Counted from the first letter of the stretch, positions 25,853-34,779 are shown. The stretch: 64,000 nucleotides of DNA from UBA7455 sp026713185 (GCA_963665785.1 OY762456.1:1364001-1428000); one strand, 5' to 3'. Notes: generated by a model from the sequence alone, not told the origin. A program made the numbers and translations.

Positions 25853-26020
25853 TTTTCTGTTTCTGCCTGCAGTTATATTGGCCCGGTAATTATACCGGAT
25901 GGGGACTGGGAGGCATTATAGTATTTAAATGACTCTGGATCATGCGCCCAGACGTGGAAGATAGCCATTTCAAAGCCAATACGGTCCCGGAAATGGCGGA
26001 ATTCTAGATCGGCTTCGTTT

Positions 26021-26446
26021 TTAATAACTGTGGCAGGCGCCTCTGGATTCCAGAAATTGCCGAAGCCTCCTTCGGAACGCTTCTTGATCCTTCATTTGGC
26101 ATTCCCATACGGTAAGCACGCTCCAACCGTCTTGCTTAAGAGCATTTTGCGATTGCGAATCCCTTTCACGATTACTGTTGATCTTCCTTACCCAGTAAGC
26201 GCGATTAGCTTTTGGCGTGCGCGCTCCACGAGCACAGTCGTGACCATGCCAGAAACAGCCATGAACGAAAATCACTTTTCTTATTGCGGGGAAAACCAAG
26301 TCTGGTTTGCCTGGGAGGTCTTTCCGATGGAGCCTGTAGCGGTAGCCCATGCCGTGGATCGTCCGCCGCGTCAGCATTTCAGGTTTTGTATCACGCGCTT
26401 TGACTGATCGCATGATACGGCTACGGCGTTCCTGCGTTTCGCTCAC
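26021..26446 (-). CDS. vsr: Very short patch repair endonuclease (Vsr)
   Basis: 141 residues, full-length Vsr. Shows MRSVKARDTKPEM, YRLHRKDLPGKPDLVFP and VHGCFWHGHDC with the family's catalytic Asp and zinc ligands, and ends VLTVWECQMKD. Vsr nicks 5' of T in T:G mismatches that arise when 5-methylcytosine deaminates, and is typically encoded beside a C5 methyltransferase, as here. It begins 2 bp after the nuclease gene, so the three genes form one operon. Confidence 0.95.
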   Translation of the reverse strand: MSETQERRSRIMRSVKARDTKPEMLTRRTIHGMGYRYRLHRKDLPGKPDLVFPAIRKVIFVHGCFWHGHDCARGARTPKANRAYWVRKINSNRERDSQSQNALKQDGWSVLTVWECQMKDQEAFRRRLRQFLESRGACHSY

Positions 26447-26448
26447 TT

Positions 26449-27303
26449 TTATCTGAGGATTCTCGTCGGGTACGATTTTCTTTGCGACCTGCCATTCCGC
26501 CGGATTGTCGTTGTTCTCAAGGTATCATTTCCTTCGTGACTAACTTCAAAGTCAATAAAGTTGATTTCGTCGTCATTCCCACCAAAGCATTTATTGAATG
26601 CCGCCAAGACTTCGACATCATTGAGATTCTGCGATATAGGGTTCGGATTGTTACGGGGGTTGGGAATCGTAGCGGGCATTAAGTAGATACAAGGTGGAGG
26701 AAGTCGATAGCGTCCTATGTCCATCAACCGATGTTCATTCTGATGAATCTTCGGGCAGGGACGACCAATTGTTCCACAAACCATGTCCCAAATAATCACG
26801 CCGTCAACGCGTTGTCTGCTGGAAATTATCTCCGCGCTGAGTCGGGTATGAATTCCCGACCAGGCATTATGTCTGGGATCAGCGCCTGGATTCGTGCAAA
26901 TACTCCAGATAACAAATTCTTGCGCGTTGTCCGGACGCTCGAATATGTTCGTATTGTTGCCGTCCAGACAACCCTTAAGTTCAATAGCGGCTATATTTCC
27001 GCTGTTTAAGGAAACAGCGTAGTCATGGCGGTTTGTTGCACCTGTTGACTCCCATTCAGTGATATAACCGCCATCCCTTATGTGATTAAGCACATCCTGA
27101 ACGAAGTCACGCTTGTCCTGCATTGAAGCTGCGAATTGGCCACGAATTCGCTCAATCGCGCCACGGAATAGACCACTATCGTAGAATTCCTGATTATCCA
27201 GACCATGATCACCGAGGGTGTGGGATTGTGTTTTGAGCGTTTCTGCAAATTCCTTGATTCTCTTGCGAAGTTCAGGGTTTTGTTCACACGGAATAACGCT
27301 CAT
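26449..27303 (-). CDS. Probable type II restriction endonuclease (PD-(D/E)xK)
   Basis: 284 residues with no close family recognised. A nuclease-like core is visible: Asp94 in NRHDYAV, then a strand with Glu108-Leu-Lys110 (AIELKG), fitting D...ExK. Its start overlaps the methyltransferase stop by 4 bp (ATGA) and vsr follows, the standard arrangement of a type II restriction-modification operon. Identity as the cognate endonuclease is by context and motif; its recognition site is unknown. Confidence 0.8.
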   Translation of the reverse strand: MSVIPCEQNPELRKRIKEFAETLKTQSHTLGDHGLDNQEFYDSGLFRGAIERIRGQFAASMQDKRDFVQDVLNHIRDGGYITEWESTGATNRHDYAVSLNSGNIAAIELKGCLDGNNTNIFERPDNAQEFVIWSICTNPGADPRHNAWSGIHTRLSAEIISSRQRVDGVIIWDMVCGTIGRPCPKIHQNEHRLMDIGRYRLPPPCIYLMPATIPNPRNNPNPISQNLNDVEVLAAFNKCFGGNDDEINFIDFEVSHEGNDTLRTTTIRRNGRSQRKSYPTRILR

Positions 27304-28445
27304 GCAGCTTCCTTTGAATGTTTCTTAGCGTGATTTAAAATGGGTTCAAAAATCTGTGACGAGAGATGACGCACTACGGGAACTACAACCCCATCTCCCG
27401 TCAGGTGGTATGCCTCGTTGTAGTTTTCTGGAAGCTTATACTCATCAGGCAAACCCATGAGACGCGCCGTTTCCCGGCTTGAAATTAGCCTCGAACGTAC
27501 ATTTTCGCCGTTTACAACCATTATGAGTTGACGGCTGGACCCGCCCCCAGGTGTTCTCAGACAGCCCGCAATGCCGTCAAAGCGAATTTCGGCACGTTGC
27601 GTTTTCAACCCTCCCTTGTCTTTCCGAGTACGTTTGTAGATAGTGCCTACCTTCTGGAGACCAGTCTTTTTTACCTCCTCAACCTTGGTTAGATTCAGGT
27701 CACTCATAATCGAAAACAAGCGCCGAGTCTCCTCAGGCGTGTGCCAATCGACGCTGAGTGGATCATCCTCAATCAAATCTTCAAGCTGCACTGTGCGGCA
27801 CCGGGGTTCCGAGAGAGGCCACCAAATCCAGTTGTTTTTGAGTTCCTTCTGCAACTTGTAATACGCTGTTTGCAGTGTACGTGTGTGCCACACTGGCGAC
27901 GAAAGCGCATCGTTCATGTCGGGCGCCAAATCCAGATCATGTCTTAGTGCGATAAAGAATAATCGTGGACGGGATTGCGGCAGGAAGAGCGCTGCATCCA
28001 TAACAATGGCGCCGTAGCGGTATCCGGCTTTCTTGAAAGCGGAACAGATGGCGGCGAAATCCTTCCCCTCATTTGAAGTCAACGTTCCGCAGACATTTTC
28101 CAACACGATTATTCGAGGTGTGCGATCTTCCTGAATGAGTGTTTGCATAAGGGACCAGAATGGCCAGAAAGTACCCGAACGCTGGCCATTTAATCCGGCG
28201 CCGCTACCGGCAAGCGACAGGTCCTGACAGGGGAACGACCCCCACACGAGATCGGCGACTTCAGGCAAGTCTGACGTTCTGACGTTACGGACATCCCGGG
28301 TGTCCAGAATGTCATCACCCCAATTTCGGCGGTACACCTGCGCTTTCTTCTGATCGAAATCGTTGGCAAACAGGCACTTCCACTCTGTACCCAATCCCAT
28401 CCGCACCATTCCGCCACCGGCAAAAAATTCGTAAAAACTAGCCAT
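27300..28445 (-). CDS. DNA (cytosine-5) methyltransferase
   Basis: 381 residues. C5-MTase motifs occur in order: FYEFFAGGGMVRMGL (motif I, SAM binding), SFPCQDLS with catalytic Cys73 (motif IV), VLENVCG (motif VI, ENV), LPQSRPRLFFIAL (motif VIII, QxRxR), a target-recognition region, and a C-terminal motif X-like GDGVVVPVVRHL. It methylates cytosine to protect DNA from the nuclease encoded next to it. The operon reads methyltransferase, nuclease, vsr. Confidence 0.95.
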   Translation of the reverse strand: MASFYEFFAGGGMVRMGLGTEWKCLFANDFDQKKAQVYRRNWGDDILDTRDVRNVRTSDLPEVADLVWGSFPCQDLSLAGSGAGLNGQRSGTFWPFWSLMQTLIQEDRTPRIIVLENVCGTLTSNEGKDFAAICSAFKKAGYRYGAIVMDAALFLPQSRPRLFFIALRHDLDLAPDMNDALSSPVWHTRTLQTAYYKLQKELKNNWIWWPLSEPRCRTVQLEDLIEDDPLSVDWHTPEETRRLFSIMSDLNLTKVEEVKKTGLQKVGTIYKRTRKDKGGLKTQRAEIRFDGIAGCLRTPGGGSSRQLIMVVNGENVRSRLISSRETARLMGLPDEYKLPENYNEAYHLTGDGVVVPVVRHLSSQIFEPILNHAKKHSKEAA

Positions 28446-28794
28446 TGGTTTGCGATTCTCCTTGAATTCTGATGCCTCAATCCCGATAGCGCCTGCCTTT
28501 AGACTTCCGTTTGTTCAACGGGGGGTGAACCTCATTAGCTGTGCAATCCAGACGGTCCCGAATCGGTGACACTTTCAATTTGGGAGCCTTCCCAAAGCTC
28601 GTTTATACTCTCGTGCTGGTTTATACATTATGAGGTTTCTTGCTCGGTAATTCTGTCGACTTCCGGACGCATGGTCAAGCAGATTCTGCTTACCTGGGGT
28701 TAGGTCCAAGGCAAGAGCTTGTGTTGCCTTGCATGTAAATCTGATAAAAGCTAATTCCTATCTGATGATGAACAATTTAACCAGTTTTTCCGAA
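28446..28794. other. Upstream region of the restriction-modification operon
   Basis: About 350 bp without a gene. It includes a small hairpin TTTGGGA/TCCCAAA (28579-28596) that could be a regulatory site for the divergent-facing methyltransferase promoter. No controller protein gene is present. Confidence 0.4.
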
Positions 28795-29027
28795 TCATCG
28801 TTCCGCATCGAAGGCCACATGAAGCGCCATCTGGATATCCATCTCGTCTCCACGCCATTTGGTCTCCGCTGTGCTGGCGTCGATTCCAATGTGAGCCTGA
28901 TCCTTCAACATCGACTGAACCCGTTCATCCGCTTCCACTACAGGAAACTGTGGATGAATTGACCGCAGGATTTCTTCCTTGTCCTGGTTGATGAAAACAA
29001 AGTACGGTTTCTGTCCAGTTATCCTGA
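28795..29027 (-). pseudogene. 3' fragment of an HNH-endonuclease-like gene
   Basis: Read on the minus strand an open stretch without a start gives a protein-like sequence (PYFVFINQDKEEILRSIH, later TKWRGDEMDIQMALHV) ending in TGA at 28795-28797. The W-x-G-E-x-MD pattern near the end recalls the C-terminus of DUF222/HNH endonucleases common in marine Gammaproteobacteria, but the HNH motif itself is missing. It seems to be the tail of a gene whose front part is lost. Confidence 0.4.
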
Positions 29028-29114
29028 ATTGTAATTATCAGGCGTTCTCGACTAGTATCTGAACACTCATGAAACTTTATCGTCATGAATGAAAACAAAC
29101 ATCTGGAGGACAAC

Positions 29115-29957
29115 ATGGAATACAACACCATCATCTGTGACCGTTACGGCGCCAATGACTGGATTGGCAGAATTACGCTCAATCGACCGGAAAAGATTAA
29201 CGCCTTGAGTGGTGAATTGCTGGCCGAGCTGGAAATGGCGCTGGCGAAAGCAGCCTGGGACGACGATATCAGGGTCATTGTCATCAGGGGATCAGGTCGG
29301 GGTTTTGGCGCCGGGTACGACTTGTCCGGTAGCAGAGGTGGTGATGCACCAAGACAATCAAGATTGACATCTTCACGTCAGAATATGCAGGAAGGTTCCA
29401 GACGTCAGATGTTTTTGTTCAACCTGCCAAAAGTCACTATCGCCCAGGTACATGGGTATTGTCTCGCGGGTAGTTGTGAGTACGCCATGATGACTGACCT
29501 CATTGTAGCAGCAGAGGATGCCAGGATCGGGCATCCCGGTATTCGCGGCCTGGGACATCCACGAAATTCCTGCATGTGGCCGATGATCATTGGCCTGCGC
29601 AAGGCAAAGGAACTGATGTACACCGGTGACCAGTTGAGTGGTAAAGAAGCTGCCGAGATCGGCATGATCAACAAGGCAGTGCCAGCTGATCAGTTAGAGG
29701 CTGAGGTCACAAAGCTGGCAGAGAGGATCGCAAACCAGTCAGCCGATGCCCTGGCAGTTCACAAAGAAGCCATGAATCGCTGGTATCAGGCCATGGGGAT
29801 GGAGTCCTCAATTATGGCTGCCGCGGACTATGATCATGTCTATCAGCAAACAGAAAGCGCCATAGAGTTCAAGGGTAAAGTAAGAGACGAAGGTTTAAAA
29901 GGAGCATTCACCTGGCGCGATAGCCGTTACCAGGACCTGCGCGGTAGCAAGTTTTGA
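29115..29957 (+). CDS. Enoyl-CoA hydratase/isomerase (crotonase) family protein
   Basis: 280 residues from the ATG preceded by GGAGG; an upstream in-frame ATG at 29085 is less likely. Crotonase fold with LNRPEKINAL, the first oxyanion-hole strand VIRGSGRGFGAGYDL, and the second at about 120-130 (HGYCLAGSCEYAMM). The family hydrates or isomerises enoyl-CoAs or cleaves acyl-CoAs. The later acid/base region reads RIGHPGIRGLGHPRN without a clear catalytic Glu pair, so the reaction is uncertain. It is convergent with the GST gene. Confidence 0.9.
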   Translation: MEYNTIICDRYGANDWIGRITLNRPEKINALSGELLAELEMALAKAAWDDDIRVIVIRGSGRGFGAGYDLSGSRGGDAPRQSRLTSSRQNMQEGSRRQMFLFNLPKVTIAQVHGYCLAGSCEYAMMTDLIVAAEDARIGHPGIRGLGHPRNSCMWPMIIGLRKAKELMYTGDQLSGKEAAEIGMINKAVPADQLEAEVTKLAERIANQSADALAVHKEAMNRWYQAMGMESSIMAAADYDHVYQQTESAIEFKGKVRDEGLKGAFTWRDSRYQDLRGSKF

Positions 29958-30002
29958 GTAAAAAAGTCTGAATCGGGAGAGTTTTTGTTCATCCCCCGGT
30001 GG

Positions 30003-30734
30003 TTAAAGATCCGACTTCAGCGCCTCGTTTGACGCGATGCTGCCACCACCTTTTTTGTACTGCTCTCGACGCTCTTTGCTGAACTTGTCGATTTCGTCTT
30101 TTGGCACACCGTAACCTATACCACGCTCTACCCCGGGACGAGCCCGAACCCGATGTACCCAGTCGACGACACGTGGTTTGGTAGTGATGTCCACTTTCGA
30201 CCATTTATAGGAACGGATCCAGCACCAGGTGGCAATGTCAGCCACTGTATATTGATTGCTGGTGAGGTAGGAATGCCTGGCTAACTGGTAATCCAGCACT
30301 GACACCAGTCGGAGCGCTTCTTTGCCAAAGCGTTCCATCGGATGCGCTTTCTGTTCCTCATTAGCATCGGTGATGTAGCGTGTATAGGAGAGCTTGTTAC
30401 CAAAAACAGGGCCGATGTTGGCCGCCTGCCAGTACAACCATGGGATGACATCCCAGCGCCGGTCATCGGTGGGGAACAGACTGGATGGAAACTTCTCGCC
30501 CAGGTACTGCAGGATCGCGCAGCTCTCGATGATAACCCTGCCGTCGTGCACGATGGTGGGCAGCTTCTGGTTAGGGTTCATGGCCGTGTATTCATCAGTG
30601 AACTGATCGCCACCAAGGCTCACGGTGTGGTAATTGATCTCTGGCAGTACAACTCCCGCCTCTTTGAGTTCCTCTATCATTATGGTGATCTTCCAGCCGT
30701 TGGGCGTGGCGCCAGTGTAAATTTCCAGACTCAC
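30003..30734 (-). CDS. Glutathione S-transferase family protein (YfcG/YghU-like)
   Basis: 243 residues. N-terminal thioredoxin-like domain (residues 1-85) with TGATPNGWKITIMIEEL at the glutathione site, cis-Pro in NQKLPTIVHDG and ESCAILQYLGEKF for the glutathione backbone, then an all-helical domain. The TGATPNGWK start is like YfcG/YghU-type nu-class enzymes, which act as disulfide reductases. Cytoplasmic, single gene. Confidence 0.93.
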   Translation of the reverse strand: MSLEIYTGATPNGWKITIMIEELKEAGVVLPEINYHTVSLGGDQFTDEYTAMNPNQKLPTIVHDGRVIIESCAILQYLGEKFPSSLFPTDDRRWDVIPWLYWQAANIGPVFGNKLSYTRYITDANEEQKAHPMERFGKEALRLVSVLDYQLARHSYLTSNQYTVADIATWCWIRSYKWSKVDITTKPRVVDWVHRVRARPGVERGIGYGVPKDEIDKFSKERREQYKKGGGSIASNEALKSDL

Positions 30735-30914
30735 TTCAACCTCCAGGTTTTACTGTTTACAAACAAATTTGGCCTTCATACACGATTGTGCCACATGCAT
30801 GGTCATGCTGGTCAAATTTATTCAGGCTGTTTCAGGCTGCATATGGCACTGCGAATTCGGGCGATTATTGTCGTATAATGCGACGCTCGACCAGGAATGC
30901 GTCTTAAGGAAAAA

Positions 30915-31670
30915 ATGTCTGAAGAACTAAAAGGTAAAGTTGCCATTGTTACTGGTGGCGCCGGTGGCATCGGTAGTCGGATCGCCAGAGAGTATGCCAG
31001 GGCAGGCGCCCGGGTTGTGGTCGCAAGCAGAGGGCAGGAAAAGCTCGACAAAATTGCCAGAGAAATCAAGTCGATGGGAGATGAGTCACTGGCTATTGCA
31101 ACCGACGTCACAGACCCGGAACAGGTAGACAACATGGTCAGACAGACCATCAGCCGGTTCGGAGGCGTGGATATTATGGTTAATAACGCCGGTGGCGCCA
31201 TGTTTATCAAGCCGCCGGAGACGCTGAAGCCAGCCGAATGGAATGCTGCAATCGCACTCAATCTGAACAGTGTGTTTCTTTGTAGTGCAGCGGTCAGCAA
31301 GTATATGATTGAACAAAAGAGCGGCAGGATTATTAATATCTCTTCTGTTGCCGGCATTCGACTTTCACCGTCATTTGTTCACTATGGCGCGGCAAAGGCC
31401 GCCGTGATAAATCTTACCAAGTCTCTGGCCGTGTGCTGGGGGCCTCACAACATCAACGTGAATTGCATTGCGCCAGGACTGACGGCAACGGAGGGGGTTG
31501 CAGACTGGTTACCTGCAAAAACCAGGGATGACGGTACACCGGTGCCGCCATTGCAGTATCCACCAGATCCGGAGCATGTAGCACAGCTGGCGGTATTCCT
31601 TGCGTCTGCCGCATCAGAGAGGATCAGTGGAGAGCTGTTTCCCATCCGTGCCCTGGGGGAGTTGGCTTGA
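30915..31670 (+). CDS. Short-chain dehydrogenase/reductase
   Basis: 251 residues from the ATG following AAGGA; an ATG at 30897 has its AGGA too close. Classical SDR: TGGAGGIGSRIA cofactor motif near residue 14, NNAGG, catalytic Ser in NISSVAG, and Tyr-x3-Lys in HYGAAKAAV. The Arg/Ser content after the second strand (ASRGQEKL) suggests NADP(H). The next gene, surE, starts 1 base after its stop, so the two are co-transcribed. Confidence 0.93.
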   Translation: MSEELKGKVAIVTGGAGGIGSRIAREYARAGARVVVASRGQEKLDKIAREIKSMGDESLAIATDVTDPEQVDNMVRQTISRFGGVDIMVNNAGGAMFIKPPETLKPAEWNAAIALNLNSVFLCSAAVSKYMIEQKSGRIINISSVAGIRLSPSFVHYGAAKAAVINLTKSLAVCWGPHNINVNCIAPGLTATEGVADWLPAKTRDDGTPVPPLQYPPDPEHVAQLAVFLASAASERISGELFPIRALGELA

Positions 31671-31671
31671 C

Positions 31672-32523
31672 ATGAGAATACTGATTACCAATGACGATGG
31701 TGTGGACAGTCCGGGTATCCATGAACTGGCAGTGCAGATCGAAGCGGCTGGCTACGAAGCAATAGTGGTTGCGCCCGACCATAATGCATCCGGAACAGGA
31801 ACATCCGTGGGCGGGTTGTCAAGCGATAAGCCTATCGCGGTAACGTCCAGGAAAATAAGAGGCTTCTCCGGTGAGGTTTACGGGTTGGCAGGACCACCTG
31901 CCATGTGTGTCCTGGCTGGAGCCATGCGGGCGTTTGGTTCTACACCGGACGTCATTGTTTCCGGAATTAATGCAGGATTGAACCCGGGTCGTAATGTAAC
32001 CCACAGTGGTACTGTCGGTGCTGCCATCGCCGGTCAGAACCATGGTCTGCGTTCTATTGCTGTCAGTGTAGATGTCGTCATGCCATGGCACTGGAATACC
32101 GCCGCGAAATTAACGGTGGAGGTGTTGCCGCATCTAATCAATGGTCCTTCTCATACCGTGTTGAATCTCAATGTACCTGGTTTGCCATCGAACAAAGTCA
32201 AAGGGATACGCTGGGCCTCTCTGGCGCCATATGGTTCAAATCGAGGCACAATGACGCTTAAAGACAACCATTTGATCATGACCAATGAGCCCACGGGATA
32301 TGTAGCGGAAGACTATACGGACATAGGGACTGTAAAGGCCGGTTTTGCCGCTCTCACATCCCTGCATGCTGCTGCTGAGGTGTGGGGTGAAGAGGGTAAT
32401 CCCGGTGAACTCTTTCATCCGGACCACGGTATACATGCCGCATCCGCGGGTCATAATATTCGTGCAGGCCGATCAACCTTTGTCCCATCACGCTATGACC
32501 CGGAAACTTACAAATCCGGCTGA
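31672..32523 (+). CDS. surE: SurE-family 5'/3'-nucleotidase
   Basis: 283 residues from ATG 31672, directly after the SDR stop. The N-terminus ILITNDDGVDSPGIHEL carries the SurE metal-binding Asp-Asp, followed by VAPDHNASGTGTS and SGINAGLNPGRNVTHSGTVGAA. SurE hydrolyses nucleoside monophosphates (and short polyphosphate). In many Gammaproteobacteria it sits near pcm and rpoS; here those are absent. The ISAs1-type element inserted 14 bp after its stop. Confidence 0.93.
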   Translation: MRILITNDDGVDSPGIHELAVQIEAAGYEAIVVAPDHNASGTGTSVGGLSSDKPIAVTSRKIRGFSGEVYGLAGPPAMCVLAGAMRAFGSTPDVIVSGINAGLNPGRNVTHSGTVGAAIAGQNHGLRSIAVSVDVVMPWHWNTAAKLTVEVLPHLINGPSHTVLNLNVPGLPSNKVKGIRWASLAPYGSNRGTMTLKDNHLIMTNEPTGYVAEDYTDIGTVKAGFAALTSLHAAAEVWGEEGNPGELFHPDHGIHAASAGHNIRAGRSTFVPSRYDPETYKSG

Positions 32524-32547
32524 GTCTGGCGTCAGGGCCGAACAGCC

Positions 32548-34614
32548 TAGGGTTATTTCATGCTGGAACCTGAGCGCGGAGTCTGCGACAGCCCGACGGA
32601 CTGGGGATGGCCATTTTTGGGGTTGAACGGGTGGGGAACATGCGGGCTTGCGAAAGGCGGTCGGGCCTGTGGTCAATGCGCCGTTTTCCACTGTCGCTGG
32701 GATGCCGCGGGAGGCGCTTGGGCATGCTTGCGGTGGGCCGGCGGTACCTCAGTCCGGCAGGAGGATGGCGTCGAGGGCTTCCTTGCGCCGCATCATGAAG
32801 TGCAAGTTGGCTTCGGGGACATGGTGGAAGCCGCGATGGAAAACGATGGCCAGCACGATGTTGTTGAGCGTGGCGTTGTTGGCGGGGCCATGGCGGGCGC
32901 GGATGCGGCTGGCGTCCTCGCCGAGACTCACGTCGCGCCGATAGTGGTTGCCGTTCTCGATTTGCCAGTGGCCGCGGTTCCAGGCGAGCAACCGTTCGGG
33001 GTCCGCCCGGTCCTCTGGAACGGAGGTGATGCCGAAAGCGGTTTCTTCACTGGTTTCGCCGGTTTTCAGGTCGGTGCGCTCGCGGGTGACGCGGAACACT
33101 TGCTGAGCCTTGTCGAAGGCGAGCGTGCGCGGCGGTAGCGTTTGCACATCAATGCGTCGCGCGTCGATGCGCCCATGACCCTGCTCCGGTTCGGCGCCGT
33201 GATGCCGGACGGCCGCGGCGTTCCAGTCGAGGGTGGTGAGCGCCGCGAACGTCTCGGGGCAGTTGCCCTTGACGGCAAGCAGATAGTCGGCGCCGTGCGT
33301 CTCGATGATCGTCCGCTCGTTGTCTCGGGTGGTGTGCAGGGCGTCCAGGGTGATCAGGCAACCGCGCACATCGACATCCTCCAGCAGCGCCTGGGTCGCG
33401 GCGACCTCACCCCCCTCGTCGCGGCAGCAGCGGCTCGCGAGCGGGTGACCGGCGTGGCTCACCAGCGTTACCGTCTCGAAATGGGTGTCCTCGTTCGTAT
33501 GGCGGTTGACGCCGCGGATGCGCTTGCCGTCCGCCGCCAGCGCCGGGATGGCCGCCGTCCCGGCGAACCGTGGCGCTGCCCACTTGCCGAGCACCGCCGC
33601 CAAGGCGTCCGGGTCGGTGTCCGCCACCACCCGACAGATCGTCGAGTCCGATGGCGCCACCCAGCGGCCCTCGGTCGGGTGGCGCCAAGCACCCAGCGCA
33701 CGCAACGCCTCTTGGTCGAGCAGTTTCGCGAACCGTTCCGTCGCCGCCGGCCCACACAGCCCCGACAATCGCGCCAGGGCGCAAATGGCCAGCACTGTCT
33801 CCAGCCTGTGCTTCCTGCCTTGGCCGCGGCGGCAGTCCGGCAGCGCCGCGAACAACTCCCGTAGCGAGCGTAACTCCTGGCGCGAGTACGTCACCTGTGT
33901 CGCATGACAGGACCACTCCGGGCAATCCACCGGGTCCGCCAAACGTGCCCGCGCATCCGCACGTAGTGGGCGCACGAACATCTCCTTGGGCACCTTGTGC
34001 GGGTCCGTGTAGGTGCCGTTGTGGCGTGCAAAGCCCTTGGTGCGGCCCACCCGCAGCCAGTTCGAGGCGTCGTAGGCACCGCCGTGGAAACGCGACGGGT
34101 CCACGAAGGTCTCGGCCAACTCCAACGGATGCCCATGCGTCGCCTCCCAGTCCGCGCTCAAGCGCCGCAGGCTGCACCCCAGCACCCGCGAGGCCAGGTT
34201 CCTGGTCCCCGCCGCTACCGGCAGCATCAAAAACCGCGTGTTGTTGCCGATCAGGTGCAAGCGCCGGAACTGCACCGACCGGTGCCAGCCCAGCCAGCGA
34301 TCCCGCGGTGCGCACTTGAACGCTCCCGATTGCCAGCCCAACAGCGCCAGCCAGTGCCCGCGCCACACCGCGACGTGACGCAGCCCGCGGCCCGCGAACT
34401 GCCGAAACCCCAGGTAGTGGTGCCGCGCCATGAGATCGTCCCATCGTCGGCGCTCGTCCGGGCGCGCCAGCCGCACTTCCACCTCGCCCACGACCAACTG
34501 AGTCTTGTCGAATCCATCTGCCATGCCCCTTTATACACAAACCGACACCGAAAAGCCAGCCCCCGCTGTCGCCATCCTAAAATCAACACCATGCGGCTAG
34601 CGTGAAATAGCCCT
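32548..34614 (-). mobile_element. ISAs1-type insertion sequence with DruA-like transposase, copy 1
   Basis: 2067 bp flanked by the 11-bp direct repeat GCCGAACAGCC (32537-32547 and 34615-34625). Ends form imperfect inverted repeats: AGGGTTATTTCATGCTGG at the left and, reverse-complemented, AGGGCTATTTCACGCTAG at the right. A single transposase gene fills most of the element on the minus strand; about 200 bp at its 3' side is non-coding. G+C is clearly higher than in neighbouring genes. Confidence 0.93.
32749..34524 (-). CDS. ISAs1-family transposase with N-terminal DruA/DUF4338-like domain
   Basis: 591 residues. Residues about 10-190 match the DUF4338/DruA-like pattern (MARHHYLGFRQFAGRGLRHV, then NNTRFLMLP, and LAETFVDPSRFHGG). 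From about 215 on it is an ISAs1 transposase: REL FAALPDCRRGQGRKH, then ALAADGKRIRG, VTLDALHT-type Asp, DYLLAVKGN and a final AWNRGHWQIENGNHY with the catalytic Glu. ISAs1 proteins are usually about 370 residues, so this is a fusion. The frame is intact and the second copy nearly identical, so it is probably active. Confidence 0.92.
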   Translation of the reverse strand: MADGFDKTQLVVGEVEVRLARPDERRRWDDLMARHHYLGFRQFAGRGLRHVAVWRGHWLALLGWQSGAFKCAPRDRWLGWHRSVQFRRLHLIGNNTRFLMLPVAAGTRNLASRVLGCSLRRLSADWEATHGHPLELAETFVDPSRFHGGAYDASNWLRVGRTKGFARHNGTYTDPHKVPKEMFVRPLRADARARLADPVDCPEWSCHATQVTYSRQELRSLRELFAALPDCRRGQGRKHRLETVLAICALARLSGLCGPAATERFAKLLDQEALRALGAWRHPTEGRWVAPSDSTICRVVADTDPDALAAVLGKWAAPRFAGTAAIPALAADGKRIRGVNRHTNEDTHFETVTLVSHAGHPLASRCCRDEGGEVAATQALLEDVDVRGCLITLDALHTTRDNERTIIETHGADYLLAVKGNCPETFAALTTLDWNAAAVRHHGAEPEQGHGRIDARRIDVQTLPPRTLAFDKAQQVFRVTRERTDLKTGETSEETAFGITSVPEDRADPERLLAWNRGHWQIENGNHYRRDVSLGEDASRIRARHGPANNATLNNIVLAIVFHRGFHHVPEANLHFMMRRKEALDAILLPD

Positions 34615-34626
34615 GCCGAACAGCCC

Positions 34627-34655
34627 TTGAACCCTACTGTCTGAAACGCTAATAT
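34627..34655 (+). promoter_or_regulatory. Sigma-70 promoter of the tRNA-Ala gene
   Basis: TTGAAC (34627-34632), a 17-bp spacer and TAATAT (34650-34655) give a near-consensus promoter starting transcription about 10 bp before the tRNA. A pyrimidine-rich, G/C-containing discriminator follows, as at stringently controlled stable-RNA genes. The ISAs1-type target repeat ends at 34625, directly upstream of the -35 box. Confidence 0.8.
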
Positions 34656-34672
34656 TCGCTCCCTTCCCTTGT

Positions 34673-34748
34673 GGGGCCATAGCTCAGATGGGAGAGCGCG
34701 TGACTGGCAGTCACGAGGTCGGCGGTTCGATCCCGCCTGGCTCCACCA
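34673..34748 (+). tRNA. tRNA-Ala (GGC)
   Basis: 76 nt, folds into a full cloverleaf: acceptor GGGGCCA/TGGCTCC with the alanine identity pair G3-U70, D arm GCTC/GAGC, anticodon stem CGTGA/TCACG with loop CTGGCAG (anticodon GGC), T arm GGCGG-TTCGATC-CCGCC, and encoded CCA. It reads GCC and GCU codons. Confidence 0.97.
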
Positions 34749-34779
34749 ACTTTGCGGCGCTGCGGAATTTGCTGGATGT

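Noticed and set aside
28729..28962. 77-codon plus-strand frame
   Set aside because: The opposite strand over the same bases reads a more protein-like sequence; treated as a shadow of that fragment.
33407..34540. Long open frames on both strands inside the ISAs1-type element
   Set aside because: They result from the high G+C of the transposase gene; only the 591-residue frame has family similarity.
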